64,000 bases of DNA from Pontixanthobacter sp. CEM42. Its GTDB lineage: Bacteria; Pseudomonadota; Alphaproteobacteria; Sphingomonadales; Sphingomonadaceae. Position 1 is the stretch's first letter. Every line of letters starts with the position of its first letter. The stretch lies in NCBI RefSeq assembly GCF_017812015.1, contig NZ_JADQTN010000001.1, forward strand, positions 33,501-97,500, in the 5' to 3' direction. Under the pieces are notes generated by a model. That model worked only from the letters and a program-made list of their open reading frames with translations, was not told the origin of the DNA and ran no database searches. Position numbers and translations under genes: made by a program. Shown piece after piece: positions 31,944 through 40,769 of the stretch.

Positions 31944-33446
31944 TTACTCAGCAGCTTCCAATTGCTCGTCAGCGTCTACCGCATTCGCTCCCGCCTTGCT
32001 TAGCGACAAGATTCCGTCTTCAATCGGACCATCCTGCATAATCTTACGGTCGGTGACATATTCCTGATTCAGCCGCCACGGATAGGAAAGCGAGTTCTTC
32101 GGCATGATATCGAGAGCGCGCTGAATATAGCCGGATGAAAAGTCGAAAATATCATCTTCTTCCAGACCATGATTTTCCGGCAAGGTCGGTACAACCACAT
32201 CGCTGCCGGTCTTTTGCATAAGATTCAGCAAGCGGCAGATATATTCCGAATTGATGTCCGCCCGAAGGGTCCAGCTTGCGTTGAGATAACCGAACACCGC
32301 CGCCAGATTCGGCAGGTTCGAGAACATGCAGCCTTTGTAGTTAAAACGCTGGCTGAAATCGACCGGTACACCATCTTGGCTGACCGCAATCTTGCCGGCT
32401 ACTGCAATTTTCAGCCCCGTTGCGGTGACGATGATATCAGCCTCAAGCTCGTTACCATTGTCGAGCTCAATGCCCTTTTCGGTAAAGCGCTTGATTTTGG
32501 CTGTCACAACATCGGCTTTGCCCGACTTCAGTGCTTCAAAAAGATCGTCATCGGGTACGAGGCAAAGGCGTTGGTCCCACGGATCATAAGGCGGCGTAAA
32601 GTCGGTAAGATCATAGTCCTTACCCATGATCTTGAGAATGCGTTTGTGCAGTAACGCAGCCATCTTGTCCGGCTTCTTGCGCGCACGTTTGAAGCCAAAA
32701 TCTTGCAGCTTGATATTCTTCCAACGGGTAATCTTGTAGGCTGTTTTTTCGGGCAAAATCTTACGCAGAAAATTAGCGATTCCGTCTTTCGCGGGACGGT
32801 TGAACATCCAAGTCGGCGTGCGCTGGAGCATAGTGACCTTGGCGGCCTTGTCCGCCATGGACGGGACGATGGTCACGGCGGTTGCACCCGATCCGATGAC
32901 GACGACTTTCTTGCCGGTGTAGTCGAGATCCTCTGGCCAGAACTGCGGGTGTACGACCTGTCCTTTGAAATCACGGAATTCAAAGCCCGGATCATACGGC
33001 TCGTCATAGTCGTAATAGCCGGAACCGAGATAGAGGAAATTCGCTGTCAGTAGAGTTTGCGAACCGTCGGCGAGTTCGGCTGCGACGTGCCAGCGCGCTT
33101 CATCATTGCGCCAATCGGCAGAGATGATCTTGTGACTGTAACGGATGTGCTGGCGAATATCGCGCTCATCAACGATGGTGTTGAGATACTCTAGAATAGA
33201 GGGCGCGTCGGCGATGCTCTTCTCGTGCTTCCAGGGCTCGAACACGAAGCCCAGAGTGTGCATGTCCGAGTCCGAACGGATACCCGGATAGCGGAACAGA
33301 TCCCACGTACCGCCCAAATTCTCGCGCCGCTCGACGATTGCGTAGGACCGGTCAGGGCATTCCATTTCAAGATGCGCAGCCATGCCAATTCCGGAAATTC
33401 CGGCGCCGACAATCAAAACATCAAAATCGGGTGGGGTGGCCAGCAT
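31944..33446 (-). CDS. Flavin-containing monooxygenase (FAD/NADPH, Baeyer-Villiger type)
   Basis: A 500-residue enzyme with the FAD motif LIVGAGISGIGMAAHLE at the N terminus and FRYPGIRSDSDMHTLGF. A second dinucleotide motif, KVVVIGSGATAVTIVPSM (about 190), is for NADPH. The layout agrees with group B flavin monooxygenases that oxidise ketones, amines or sulfides; the substrate is unknown. The ATG at 33446 was chosen because AGGAGAG lies about 9 bases upstream and it places the FAD motif close to the start. It is divergent from a TonB receptor gene with about 106 bases between. Confidence 0.88.
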   Translation of the reverse strand: MLATPPDFDVLIVGAGISGIGMAAHLEMECPDRSYAIVERRENLGGTWDLFRYPGIRSDSDMHTLGFVFEPWKHEKSIADAPSILEYLNTIVDERDIRQHIRYSHKIISADWRNDEARWHVAAELADGSQTLLTANFLYLGSGYYDYDEPYDPGFEFRDFKGQVVHPQFWPEDLDYTGKKVVVIGSGATAVTIVPSMADKAAKVTMLQRTPTWMFNRPAKDGIANFLRKILPEKTAYKITRWKNIKLQDFGFKRARKKPDKMAALLHKRILKIMGKDYDLTDFTPPYDPWDQRLCLVPDDDLFEALKSGKADVVTAKIKRFTEKGIELDNGNELEADIIVTATGLKIAVAGKIAVSQDGVPVDFSQRFNYKGCMFSNLPNLAAVFGYLNASWTLRADINSEYICRLLNLMQKTGSDVVVPTLPENHGLEEDDIFDFSSGYIQRALDIMPKNSLSYPWRLNQEYVTDRKIMQDGPIEDGILSLSKAGANAVDADEQLEAAE

Positions 33447-33487
33447 GGTTCTCTCTCCTACTGACAGCGTTGTAAGCACAACTAGTT

Positions 33488-33514
33488 TGCAAATGCGAGT
33501 CTGGTTGCAATTAA
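33488..33514. promoter_or_regulatory. Candidate operator: two TTGCAA sites 18 bases apart
   Basis: In the divergent intergenic region between the monooxygenase and the TonB receptor, TTGCAA occurs at 33488-33493 and 33506-33511, spaced by nearly two helical turns. The second lies in GTTGCAATTA (33505-33514), a 10-base word that also occurs upstream of feoA at 49458-49467. This suggests a shared regulator, possibly an iron-responsive one. Confidence 0.35.
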
Positions 33515-33552
33515 ATACTGACGTAAGCGTAAAGTGGCGATAGGGCACGGGG

Positions 33553-35577
33553 ATGCGTTTTTCCCCCAAACTTGCCGCTTGTTATCTCCCGTTTCTGTTT
33601 GCCGCGCCTGCTTTTGCGCAGGATGAGACGGCTGACGAAGCGGACGAGAATGTCATTATTGTTACCGGTCAGGGACTTGAAGATTCGCCCGCGACGCCGG
33701 CCTATTCCTCGGTGGAATTAGATCGCGATCTGATCGTCACGTCGGGCTCCGGACGGATCGAAGATGTGCTCTCGTCAGTCGCAGGATTTCAGCAGTTCCG
33801 CCGCTCTGACAGTCGCAGTTCGAACCCCAGCGCTCAGGGCGTTACCTTGCGGGCTTTGGGCGGCAATGCGACGAGCCGCGCGCTGGTCCTGCTCGACGGC
33901 GTGCCGATGGCGGACCCGTTCTTCGGCTATATCCCGCTCAGCGCAATCGCGCCTGAGCGGTTAGACAGCATTCGCGTTACGCGCGGCGGCGGGTCAGGGC
34001 CATTTGGATCGGGCGCATTGGCGGGGACCATCGAACTCAACAGCGCCGATGCCAACACGCTTGGTCCAATCAGCGGGTCAGTGCTGGCCAATGATCGCGG
34101 AGAGACCGAAGCGAGTGCGAGTGTCGCGCAGAATCTGGGAGCAGGTTTTGCCGTAATAAGCGGACGCTGGGATCGCGGACAGGGCTTCTTCACCACGCCA
34201 GAAAACCAGCGGGCGGCAATCACATCCCGCGCAGCATTTGAAAGCTGGTCCTTCGGTGTGCGCGGTGTCGCGCCAATCTCCGATGATATCGAATTGCAGG
34301 CGCGTGGCTTGGTGTTCAATGACGAGCGGACGCTGCGTTTTGAAGGCGCAGACAGTTCCAGCGAAGGCGCTGACGCGAGCATTCGCTTGGTCGGGCGCGG
34401 GAATTGGCAGTTTGATGCGGTCGCCTATTTGCAGGCGCGCAATTTCTCCAACGTGGTGATTTCTTCGACGCGGTTTGTGCGCGTTCTTGACCAGCGCAAC
34501 ACGCCTTCGACCGGGTTGGGCGGAAAGCTGGAGGTTCGGCCACCTGTGGGTGCGGATCATGTGCTGCGCTTGGGCGTCGATTACCGCCGGTCCTCGGGCG
34601 AATTGCAGGAGGAGGCTTACAGCGCTTTCACTGGCAATTTGCGCGAACGCCGCCGCGCTGGTGGGCAGAATAGCGACTTCGGCATTTTCATCGAGGATGA
34701 TTGGTCAATCGGCGATCTGATCTTAACCGGCGGCGTGCGTGCAGACCGGACCATAATCGAAAACGGATTCTTCCGGGCGGAGGATGCAAATAATGCGCTG
34801 GTTTCGGAAACCATCGCGCCGGATCGTGCCGATTGGTCATTCTCCTACCGAGCGGGTGCATCCTATCGATTGGGTGACGCGATGCGTTTGCGCGCTGTCG
34901 CCTATCGCGGTTTGCGACTGCCGACGCTGAATGAATTGTACCGCCCATTTGTAGTGTTTCCGGTTGTCACGCAGGCCAATGCGGCACTGGAGAATGAACA
35001 GCTTGAAGGCTTCGAGATTGGGGCAGACCTTACGCCAGCAAACGGTGTCGAGTTTAACATCACAGCCTTCGATAACCGCGTTAAGAACGCCATCGCCAAT
35101 GTCACGCTGACGCCTACGCTGCGGCAAAGGCAGAACCTCCCCGCGATCGAGGCGCGCGGTATCGAGGCTGGTGCTTCGATTACGCGCGGCCAGATCAGTT
35201 TCAACGGAACGCTTGTGTACACCGATGCCAAAGTCGATGGCAGCGGAGCGTCGGTGGCGCTTGATGGTAACCGTCCGCCGCAGACACCTGAGTTTGCGGC
35301 AAGTGCAACGATCGCATGGCAACCGGCAGAAGGATGGTTGCTCTCGACCACATTGCGGCATGTCAGCGCTCAGTTTGAAAGCGATCAGGAGACGAATGTT
35401 CTGCCCGCTGCGACAACGCTCAACGCATTCGCGCAAATCCCGATTGCCGGAAAATTTTCGCTCGTGTTGCGGGGAGAAAACCTGTTCGACGAGACCATCG
35501 TGACACGCAATTCCGATGGAGCGCTGGATCTTGGCGTTCCGCGCACTGTGTGGGGTGGTATCCGCTTCGGGTTCTAA
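33553..35577 (+). CDS. TonB-dependent receptor
   Basis: A 674-residue outer-membrane transporter. A signal peptide ends at about residue 22 (APAFAQ). The TonB-box-like ENVIIVTGQG follows near 34. The plug domain (about 45-160) includes LDGVPMADPFFGYIP and VTRGGGSGPFGSGALAG, and a 22-strand-type barrel ends in WGGIRFGF. The size is like siderophore or small-ligand receptors; the ligand is not identifiable. It is transcribed away from the flavin monooxygenase and runs into the convergent acyltransferase gene with a 4-base overlap. Confidence 0.9.
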   Translation: MRFSPKLAACYLPFLFAAPAFAQDETADEADENVIIVTGQGLEDSPATPAYSSVELDRDLIVTSGSGRIEDVLSSVAGFQQFRRSDSRSSNPSAQGVTLRALGGNATSRALVLLDGVPMADPFFGYIPLSAIAPERLDSIRVTRGGGSGPFGSGALAGTIELNSADANTLGPISGSVLANDRGETEASASVAQNLGAGFAVISGRWDRGQGFFTTPENQRAAITSRAAFESWSFGVRGVAPISDDIELQARGLVFNDERTLRFEGADSSSEGADASIRLVGRGNWQFDAVAYLQARNFSNVVISSTRFVRVLDQRNTPSTGLGGKLEVRPPVGADHVLRLGVDYRRSSGELQEEAYSAFTGNLRERRRAGGQNSDFGIFIEDDWSIGDLILTGGVRADRTIIENGFFRAEDANNALVSETIAPDRADWSFSYRAGASYRLGDAMRLRAVAYRGLRLPTLNELYRPFVVFPVVTQANAALENEQLEGFEIGADLTPANGVEFNITAFDNRVKNAIANVTLTPTLRQRQNLPAIEARGIEAGASITRGQISFNGTLVYTDAKVDGSGASVALDGNRPPQTPEFAASATIAWQPAEGWLLSTTLRHVSAQFESDQETNVLPAATTLNAFAQIPIAGKFSLVLRGENLFDETIVTRNSDGALDLGVPRTVWGGIRFGF

Positions 35578-36614
35578 ACCACGTCGCTCCGCTGCTCGTC
35601 CATACCCATGGAAACCAGAAGCGCGTTTTCCGCTTGCTGAGCCTTAAACGCGTCCTTGCCGTCCATGCCTTTCCAGTCGGCAAGGATCAGCGATTGCGCG
35701 ACGGCGCCGCCCAGAGTCGTGCCGGGACCTGTGACGATAAACAGGTCGGGCGCAAATTCGCGCGCGGCTACTTCGATTGCGCGTGTGAAGTCATAGATTT
35801 CTGTGACTTGATGTCCCAGAGTGTAGTCCCACAGCGCCTGCGTATCGCTAGCATGGGGCCACCAGATCGCGCCGCGACCATCCACCATCGGGATATCAGG
35901 TTGTCCGAACAGGGTCGGCGACAGCAGGTCACGGCCTTTGTCGGCGACCGGTTGCTGCAGAGGCGTATGGAAGGCGGCATGATTGCCGAGCCGCATCGGA
36001 AAGCGACCGTCGACTGGATCAACCGCACTTTCGAAGGCTTGCAAACCCGCCTCATTACCGGCGAGTACCAGCATTCCGCCGAGATGAATTGATGGGAGAA
36101 GGGTGTGACCCGCGCGTGCATCAATCTCTGTCACAATAGCTAGCAATGCATCGCGCTTCGCAAGATCAGGCGTCCAAGTGTCGCCGAGGGATGGATAGAC
36201 CAACTGTCCGCCGATCAGCGCCTTTTGCATCAGCGTGCCCATTGTATTGGCGACCTTGAAGCCATCTTCGGGTGAGGTTGCGCCGGCGCAGGCGAGGGCG
36301 GAATACCAACCCATCGAATTGCCGGTTACCGCGACGATCTCAATCGTGTCACGATCAATGCTCAGAAAATCGCCGAACGTCGCAGCGAAGATGAGGCCCG
36401 AAGCATTGTCACCGCGCGAATGTTTGGCGAGGCTGAAGCGGTCCGCGCCATCGAGCGCAGACAGCGTTTCCTGATCGCGCGCACCGCGTTGGGCATCGAA
36501 TTTTGTCAGCAGGCCTTGGTCGGGGAAGTGCTTCCTCAGATAGCCAAGTTCGGCCTTGTTATACGTTCCGCGACCCGGGCAGATAACGACTGCGGTCTTC
36601 TTAATAGCGCTCAT
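35574..36614 (-). CDS. FabD-like acyltransferase (malonyl-CoA:ACP transacylase fold)
   Basis: A 346-residue acyltransferase. The nucleophile motif is VTGNSMGWYSALACAGA (Ser in GNSMG, about residue 98), and the catalytic histidine is in NHAAFHTPLQQPV (about 235), both as in FabD. It is longer than the housekeeping FabD (about 310 residues) and has an unusual N terminus (VVICPGRGTYNKAELGYL). It is the second gene of an operon with a fused E1 decarboxylase/dehydrogenase, with a 4-base overlap. It could move an acyl group produced by that enzyme, or from CoA, to a carrier protein; this is inference. Confidence 0.78.
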   Translation of the reverse strand: MSAIKKTAVVICPGRGTYNKAELGYLRKHFPDQGLLTKFDAQRGARDQETLSALDGADRFSLAKHSRGDNASGLIFAATFGDFLSIDRDTIEIVAVTGNSMGWYSALACAGATSPEDGFKVANTMGTLMQKALIGGQLVYPSLGDTWTPDLAKRDALLAIVTEIDARAGHTLLPSIHLGGMLVLAGNEAGLQAFESAVDPVDGRFPMRLGNHAAFHTPLQQPVADKGRDLLSPTLFGQPDIPMVDGRGAIWWPHASDTQALWDYTLGHQVTEIYDFTRAIEVAAREFAPDLFIVTGPGTTLGGAVAQSLILADWKGMDGKDAFKAQQAENALLVSMGMDEQRSDVV

Positions 36615-38800
36615 GATGTGCCTCCGACCAACGCTCGCGCGGCATCCGCGATTCCGTCCGCTGATGGCATTGTTGCTGCATAGGCCGGACCTGTCGGAAT
36701 AAAGCTGTCTTCGGCTACCAAACGAGCGTGCGGCACATCGGACTTTTCGGTGAAGAGGGCCATCAATGCTTCGGCCAAACCGCCTGTACGCCGGGTCTCA
36801 TCGACGATCAGCACATTCTTGCAGCCTTTCGCGGCGGCAAGCAGCGATTTTTCGGGGAGCGGTGACAGCCAGTTCAAATCGATCACCCGCGCCTTAATGC
36901 CCTCATCGGCCAAACGCTTCTGCGCTTGCATCGATAGATAAGTACCGTTGGCAAATGTCACGATCGCGACATCCTGCCCATCGCCATGCGTTGTGACTTG
37001 CGCGAAAGGCAGGCGCTCGGACGGATCGGGGTAGGTGTGCATCCAGCCGCGGTCGCCCGCGTCATGCAGATCGCGCATCGGATAGAGCGCGATGGGTTCA
37101 AGGAAAATAACCAGACGCTGTTCTTCGCGGGCCAAGCGCACAGCCTCGCGCATCATCCGCGCGGCGTCGGCACCGTTGGAAGGGCAAGCCAGAATCACCC
37201 CCGGCACATCGCGGATTGCCGCGAAGCTGTTGTCGTTGTGGAAGTGCCCGCCAAAGCCCTTCTGGTACCCCAGCCCGGCAATCCGTACGACCATCGGGTT
37301 TGTGAATTGCCCGTTCGAGAAGAACGGCAAAGTCGCCCCTTCGCCGCGGATCTGATCTTCCGCATTGTGATAGTAAGCAAGGAATTGGATTTCGGGGATC
37401 GGTAGAAAACCATTCTGCGCCATGCCCAGACCCAGACCGAGGATGGATTGTTCGTCGAGCAGGGTATCGATCACGCGCCCCCGCCCAAACCGCTTCGCAA
37501 GCTTTTGCGTCACACCATAAACGCCGCCTTTGCGGCCGATATCCTCGCCCATCATCGCAATCTCAGCGTGTGCGAGCATAAGATCGGTTAGCGCCCAATT
37601 GATCAGCCGCGACATGATTTGCGGCTGGCCCATCTGTTTCAGATCGCCGCCAAATGCCGCGGCACGATCTTCGGGCGAGGAGCCGTTGCTGGCTGCGCAT
37701 TCACGTTTTGGCGGAATGATGCTCGCCATCACCTGCTCAGCAGTTTCCAAGCGAGGACGCGCGATTGCCTCAGTCGCTATCCGATCGACGCGTGCGGCGG
37801 TTTGATTGTAGATTGCTAGCGCTGCTTCGCCCTTCAGCGCGCCAGCCTCGCCCAGCAATCGCACCGAATGGAGCAGAGGATCATTGGCTTCCTCAGCCTC
37901 AACCTCGGACTTGGCCATGTAGGTTGTCGGAACATCTGCACCGGCATGGCCATACAGACGGATCGTGCGGATATGCAGCAGGGCTGGCTTGCGACGCTTA
38001 CGGACATATTCCGACGCTTCCTGGGTAACGCGGAATGTGTCGTAAATATCGGTGCCATCGCAGCTGAAATATTTGAGACCCGGTCGCGATTGGAAATTCG
38101 CCGCAATCCAGCCGGTAGGTGTCTTCGTGGAGATACCGATCCCGTTATCCTCACAAACCCAAAGCAACGGCATCGGGACGTTCTGATATGCAGTCCAACA
38201 CGACGTGTTGATCGCACCCTGCGCCGTCGAGTGATTGGCCGAGGCATCGCCGAAGCTGCACATCACGATTGCATCATCGGGCAATTGCTTGTGCTCTGGC
38301 GGTTGCCGCTTTGCCAGACCAAGCGAATAGGCCGCGCCGACAGCCTTTGGCAGATGGCTGGCGATCGTCGACGTCTGCGGCGGGATCGTCAGCGCTTTTG
38401 AACCGAGCACCTTGTGCCGCCCGCCCGAAATCGGATCGTCGCTGGAGCACGCAAAGCTCAGCAGCATGTCCCATGTGATTGTCTGACCAGGTGCCTGCTC
38501 TGCGCGTTGAATTTGAAATGCAGCATCGCGGTAATGAAGGAATGCCATATCGGTCGGGCGGAGCGCAGCGGCGACTGCGGCCATCCCCTCGTGCCCCGAT
38601 GAGCCGATGGTGTAGAACCCCTGACCTTTGCTCTGCATCGCGCGGCTGGTCCGGTCGAGCGCCCGTGTCAGGCAGCCGGAACGGAAGATCGACACGGCTC
38701 CGACATCGCTTAATAATCCACCGGGCGCGTTTCCACCGGGAAGGTCATTATCCGCAACTCGGCGGAGGAAATTGTCGTGAACTATCTGCGCGCGGTCCAT
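36611..38800 (-). CDS. Fused alpha/beta E1 component, thiamine diphosphate-dependent 2-oxoacid dehydrogenase
   Basis: A 729-residue fusion of E1-alpha (about 1-355) and E1-beta (about 385-725) domains of the branched-chain/acetoin dehydrogenase type. The alpha half has the thiamine diphosphate site SFGDASANHSTAQGAIN and VCEDNGIGIS. The beta half has GEDIGRKGGVYGVTQ, TLLDEQSILGLGLGMA and the PSNGADAARMMREAVRLA region. Family enzymes decarboxylate 2-oxo acids and pass the acyl group to a lipoyl E2. No E2 or E3 gene is adjacent, but a FabD-like acyltransferase is coupled by a 4-base overlap. The 2-oxo acid used is unknown. Confidence 0.85.
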   Translation of the reverse strand: MDRAQIVHDNFLRRVADNDLPGGNAPGGLLSDVGAVSIFRSGCLTRALDRTSRAMQSKGQGFYTIGSSGHEGMAAVAAALRPTDMAFLHYRDAAFQIQRAEQAPGQTITWDMLLSFACSSDDPISGGRHKVLGSKALTIPPQTSTIASHLPKAVGAAYSLGLAKRQPPEHKQLPDDAIVMCSFGDASANHSTAQGAINTSCWTAYQNVPMPLLWVCEDNGIGISTKTPTGWIAANFQSRPGLKYFSCDGTDIYDTFRVTQEASEYVRKRRKPALLHIRTIRLYGHAGADVPTTYMAKSEVEAEEANDPLLHSVRLLGEAGALKGEAALAIYNQTAARVDRIATEAIARPRLETAEQVMASIIPPKRECAASNGSSPEDRAAAFGGDLKQMGQPQIMSRLINWALTDLMLAHAEIAMMGEDIGRKGGVYGVTQKLAKRFGRGRVIDTLLDEQSILGLGLGMAQNGFLPIPEIQFLAYYHNAEDQIRGEGATLPFFSNGQFTNPMVVRIAGLGYQKGFGGHFHNDNSFAAIRDVPGVILACPSNGADAARMMREAVRLAREEQRLVIFLEPIALYPMRDLHDAGDRGWMHTYPDPSERLPFAQVTTHGDGQDVAIVTFANGTYLSMQAQKRLADEGIKARVIDLNWLSPLPEKSLLAAAKGCKNVLIVDETRRTGGLAEALMALFTEKSDVPHARLVAEDSFIPTGPAYAATMPSADGIADAARALVGGTS

Positions 38801-38905
38801 GCGCGGCCTTTAGTCCTGAAGGAAGATGAGGCCAAGTCTTGTGATGCGTGGTTTTGTCAGGTCCGGGCGAAGCGCGCCTCGACGCAACGGAATTGCTTGG
38901 CGCGC

Positions 38906-39325
38906 TTAGATGCGTACGCCGCCGTTTGCCCAACCTTTGGCTGCATCCTCACTAAGATGTTCGCTGTAGGTTTCCAGACCGCCATTGGCGACCATCTCAT
39001 CGTGCTGTGCGCGCGTCGCCATGAGGGCTCTGGTGCCGATATTTTGTTCGAACTCAATGCCGACAGAATCTTTGGCGACCCACATTAACTGTCCGAATGT
39101 CTCGTGACCTTCCCAAGCGAGCACAGCGTCAATTCCGGTGCGCAATGTCTCTTCGACTTTGCGTTTCTCGCTCAGCCCGATTTTGGCACCAGTTAGCGAC
39201 AGATCGAACAGCAATATGTCTTCGCTGCCGAACATAGTTGTCAGCGTGCCGGGCAGGCACGTTTGCAGACGGCTCGTATTGCGCCGCGGGCTTGCGGGTT
39301 GGCTTGATGCATTCGTAGCAGTCAT
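38906..39325 (-). CDS. PilZ domain protein
   Basis: A 139-residue protein with the two cyclic-di-GMP-binding signatures of PilZ domains: RNTSR near residue 15 and DLSLTGAKIGL near 42. The C-terminal part has about 45 extra residues beyond the domain. It probably senses cyclic di-GMP for motility, biofilm or polysaccharide output. It stands alone between the E1 operon and tRNA-Ser; no cyclase or phosphodiesterase is nearby. Confidence 0.8.
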   Translation of the reverse strand: MTATNASSQPASPRRNTSRLQTCLPGTLTTMFGSEDILLFDLSLTGAKIGLSEKRKVEETLRTGIDAVLAWEGHETFGQLMWVAKDSVGIEFEQNIGTRALMATRAQHDEMVANGGLETYSEHLSEDAAKGWANGGVRI

Positions 39326-39405
39326 GCGCGCGTCGATAACGCGATACAGTTAGCATCTGCTTAAAATGGGGGTCAAATAGCGGCCAATAGGCTCACATCA
39401 GAAAA

Positions 39406-39495
39406 TGGCGGAGACGGAGGGATTCGAACCCTCGATAGGATTACTCCTATGGTTCCTTAGCAGGGAACTGGTTTCAGCCACTCACCCACGTCTCC
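39406..39495 (-). tRNA. tRNA-Ser (anticodon GCT)
   Basis: Read on the minus strand it begins GGAGACGTGGGTGAGTGGCT and ends with CGTCTCCGCCA. The acceptor arm GGAGACG pairs with CGTCTCC, and the CCA is encoded. The anticodon loop has CTGCTAA (anticodon GCT), a long variable arm CATAGGAGTAATCCTATCG is typical of tRNA-Ser, and the T-arm GAGGGTTCGAATCCCTC is regular. Length is 90 bases. Confidence 0.97.
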
Positions 39496-39736
39496 GGAAC
39501 GCAGCTAGCTGCGGAGGCGCGCTATAACGAGGGTATGGTAGCGCGGCAAGTGGAGTCGTCCGATTGGCGCAAATTGCTTTCTGGCTGGCGATTTCCCGCG
39601 CAAATGACTCGCTTCACCGCAATTTCGATTCGATTCGTCGCCGGTTCATTGCCGCTTCACCTGCAAAGGATTCTTCTGACGCTCTATTGGACCGCCCGCG
39701 AACTATTTGTGCCCGGGGCGGCGCTTAGGAGGAAGC

Positions 39737-40630
39737 ATGAGCATCGTTTCAATCGCCCGTTCGCATATTCGCAACGCCTGCACGGCTACGTTTGGGGCAG
39801 CGCTTGGTGTCGCCGCTCTGGTCGCAGCCCCTGTCGCAGCGCAGCAGATAGAAACCGTTGACCCCAACGAGGCCATTGGCCCTATCGATGGTGACCTCGT
39901 GGAGCAGCCTGGTGATGGTCCGATCTACGCCGATGAGCGTGTCGAGGGCGCGGTTGATGCAGTCTCCCAAACGGCAGATGATGCGGGCGCCGACGCACCG
40001 CGTCCGTCGTTCGGTGAACAAATGTCCATCGGCGATGACGAGGCACAGATTGCGCCCAATTGGGCGGATCCGGTCGTTACATCGGATGATCCGTCCGAAG
40101 CTGCTACACAGGCGTCCTCCGATCCATCGGCCGCCGCTGCGCAAGGCGGAACCTATAAAGAAGACGATCTGATCGGCGCGGCAGAGGGCGTTTTCGGCAA
40201 AGGTGCCGAAGGCGTTGCGCGGATGATTCAGGATTTGCTCAAGGAGCAAGGCGAACCGAGCGCCTACATTGTCGGGCGTGAAGCGGGCGGCGCATTTGTT
40301 GTTGGCGCGCGCTACGGTTCGGGCACGATGTATCACAAGATCGAAGGCGAGCGGCAGGTCTATTGGACCGGTCCGTCCATCGGGTTCGATGCAGGTGCTA
40401 ATGCCGGCAACACATTCGTGCTGGTCTACAATCTCCACGACACTGAAGAGCTGTTTAAGCGCTTTCCGGCTGGCGAAGGTCAAGCCTATCTGGTGGGCGG
40501 AATGCACGCGAGTTACATGCGCCGCGGCGATACTGTGCTGATCCCGATCCGGGTCGGCGCTGGCCTGCGCCTTGGTGTCAATGCCGGCTATATGCGCTTC
40601 TCCAAAAAGCATCGCTGGTTGCCATTCTAA
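39737..40630 (+). CDS. DUF1134 family exported protein
   Basis: A 297-residue secreted protein. The signal peptide (about 1-35, ending VAAPVAAQ) is followed by an acidic, low-complexity linker of about 110 residues. The DUF1134 domain (about 145-297) begins EGVFGKGAEGVARMIQDLLKEQG and includes PSAYIVGREAGGAFVVGARY and GGMHASYMRRGD. Function unknown; the domain is found in alphaproteobacteria and is probably envelope-associated. AGGAGG lies just before the ATG at 39737. The 241 bases between this start and tRNA-Ser hold no convincing gene. Confidence 0.85.
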   Translation: MSIVSIARSHIRNACTATFGAALGVAALVAAPVAAQQIETVDPNEAIGPIDGDLVEQPGDGPIYADERVEGAVDAVSQTADDAGADAPRPSFGEQMSIGDDEAQIAPNWADPVVTSDDPSEAATQASSDPSAAAAQGGTYKEDDLIGAAEGVFGKGAEGVARMIQDLLKEQGEPSAYIVGREAGGAFVVGARYGSGTMYHKIEGERQVYWTGPSIGFDAGANAGNTFVLVYNLHDTEELFKRFPAGEGQAYLVGGMHASYMRRGDTVLIPIRVGAGLRLGVNAGYMRFSKKHRWLPF

Positions 40631-40661
40631 GAGGTCATTCAAGCGGGTGAACCGTATCTAT

Positions 40662-40680
40662 CCGTAAGCGAGCCTTACGG
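40662..40680. repeat. Perfect 7-bp hairpin between DUF1134 and aminotransferase
   Basis: CCGTAAG (40662-40668) and CTTACGG (40674-40680) flank the loop CGAGC. No T-run follows, so it is not a typical terminator. It could be an RNA structural or operator element upstream of the aminotransferase gene, 90 bases before its start. Confidence 0.35.
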
Positions 40681-40769
40681 GTCGCAAGAAAAATTAGCCC
40701 TGATTTGACGCCGCAAAGGCGCACATATGGGTTGCGGGCTTCGGGTTCCCTCGGCATTGGGGGCGCATC

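Noticed and set aside
33447..33552. Cobalamin or FMN riboswitch before the TonB receptor
   Set aside because: The gap is only about 106 bases and lacks the conserved B12-box or RFN-type core; no such motif was found before ribD either.
29174..38800. Whole accessory region as one biosynthetic gene cluster
   Set aside because: The genes run in different directions with unrelated functions and no carrier protein, synthase or regulator ties them together; only the two coupled pairs are supported.
39406..39495. Integration site of a genomic island at tRNA-Ser
   Set aside because: No integrase, no direct repeat of the tRNA end and no island-like gene content were seen on either side.
39496..39736. 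Possible gene between tRNA-Ser and the DUF1134 gene (frame from 39535)
   Set aside because: The frame runs into the DUF1134 start with no ribosome binding site and no recognisable protein features.
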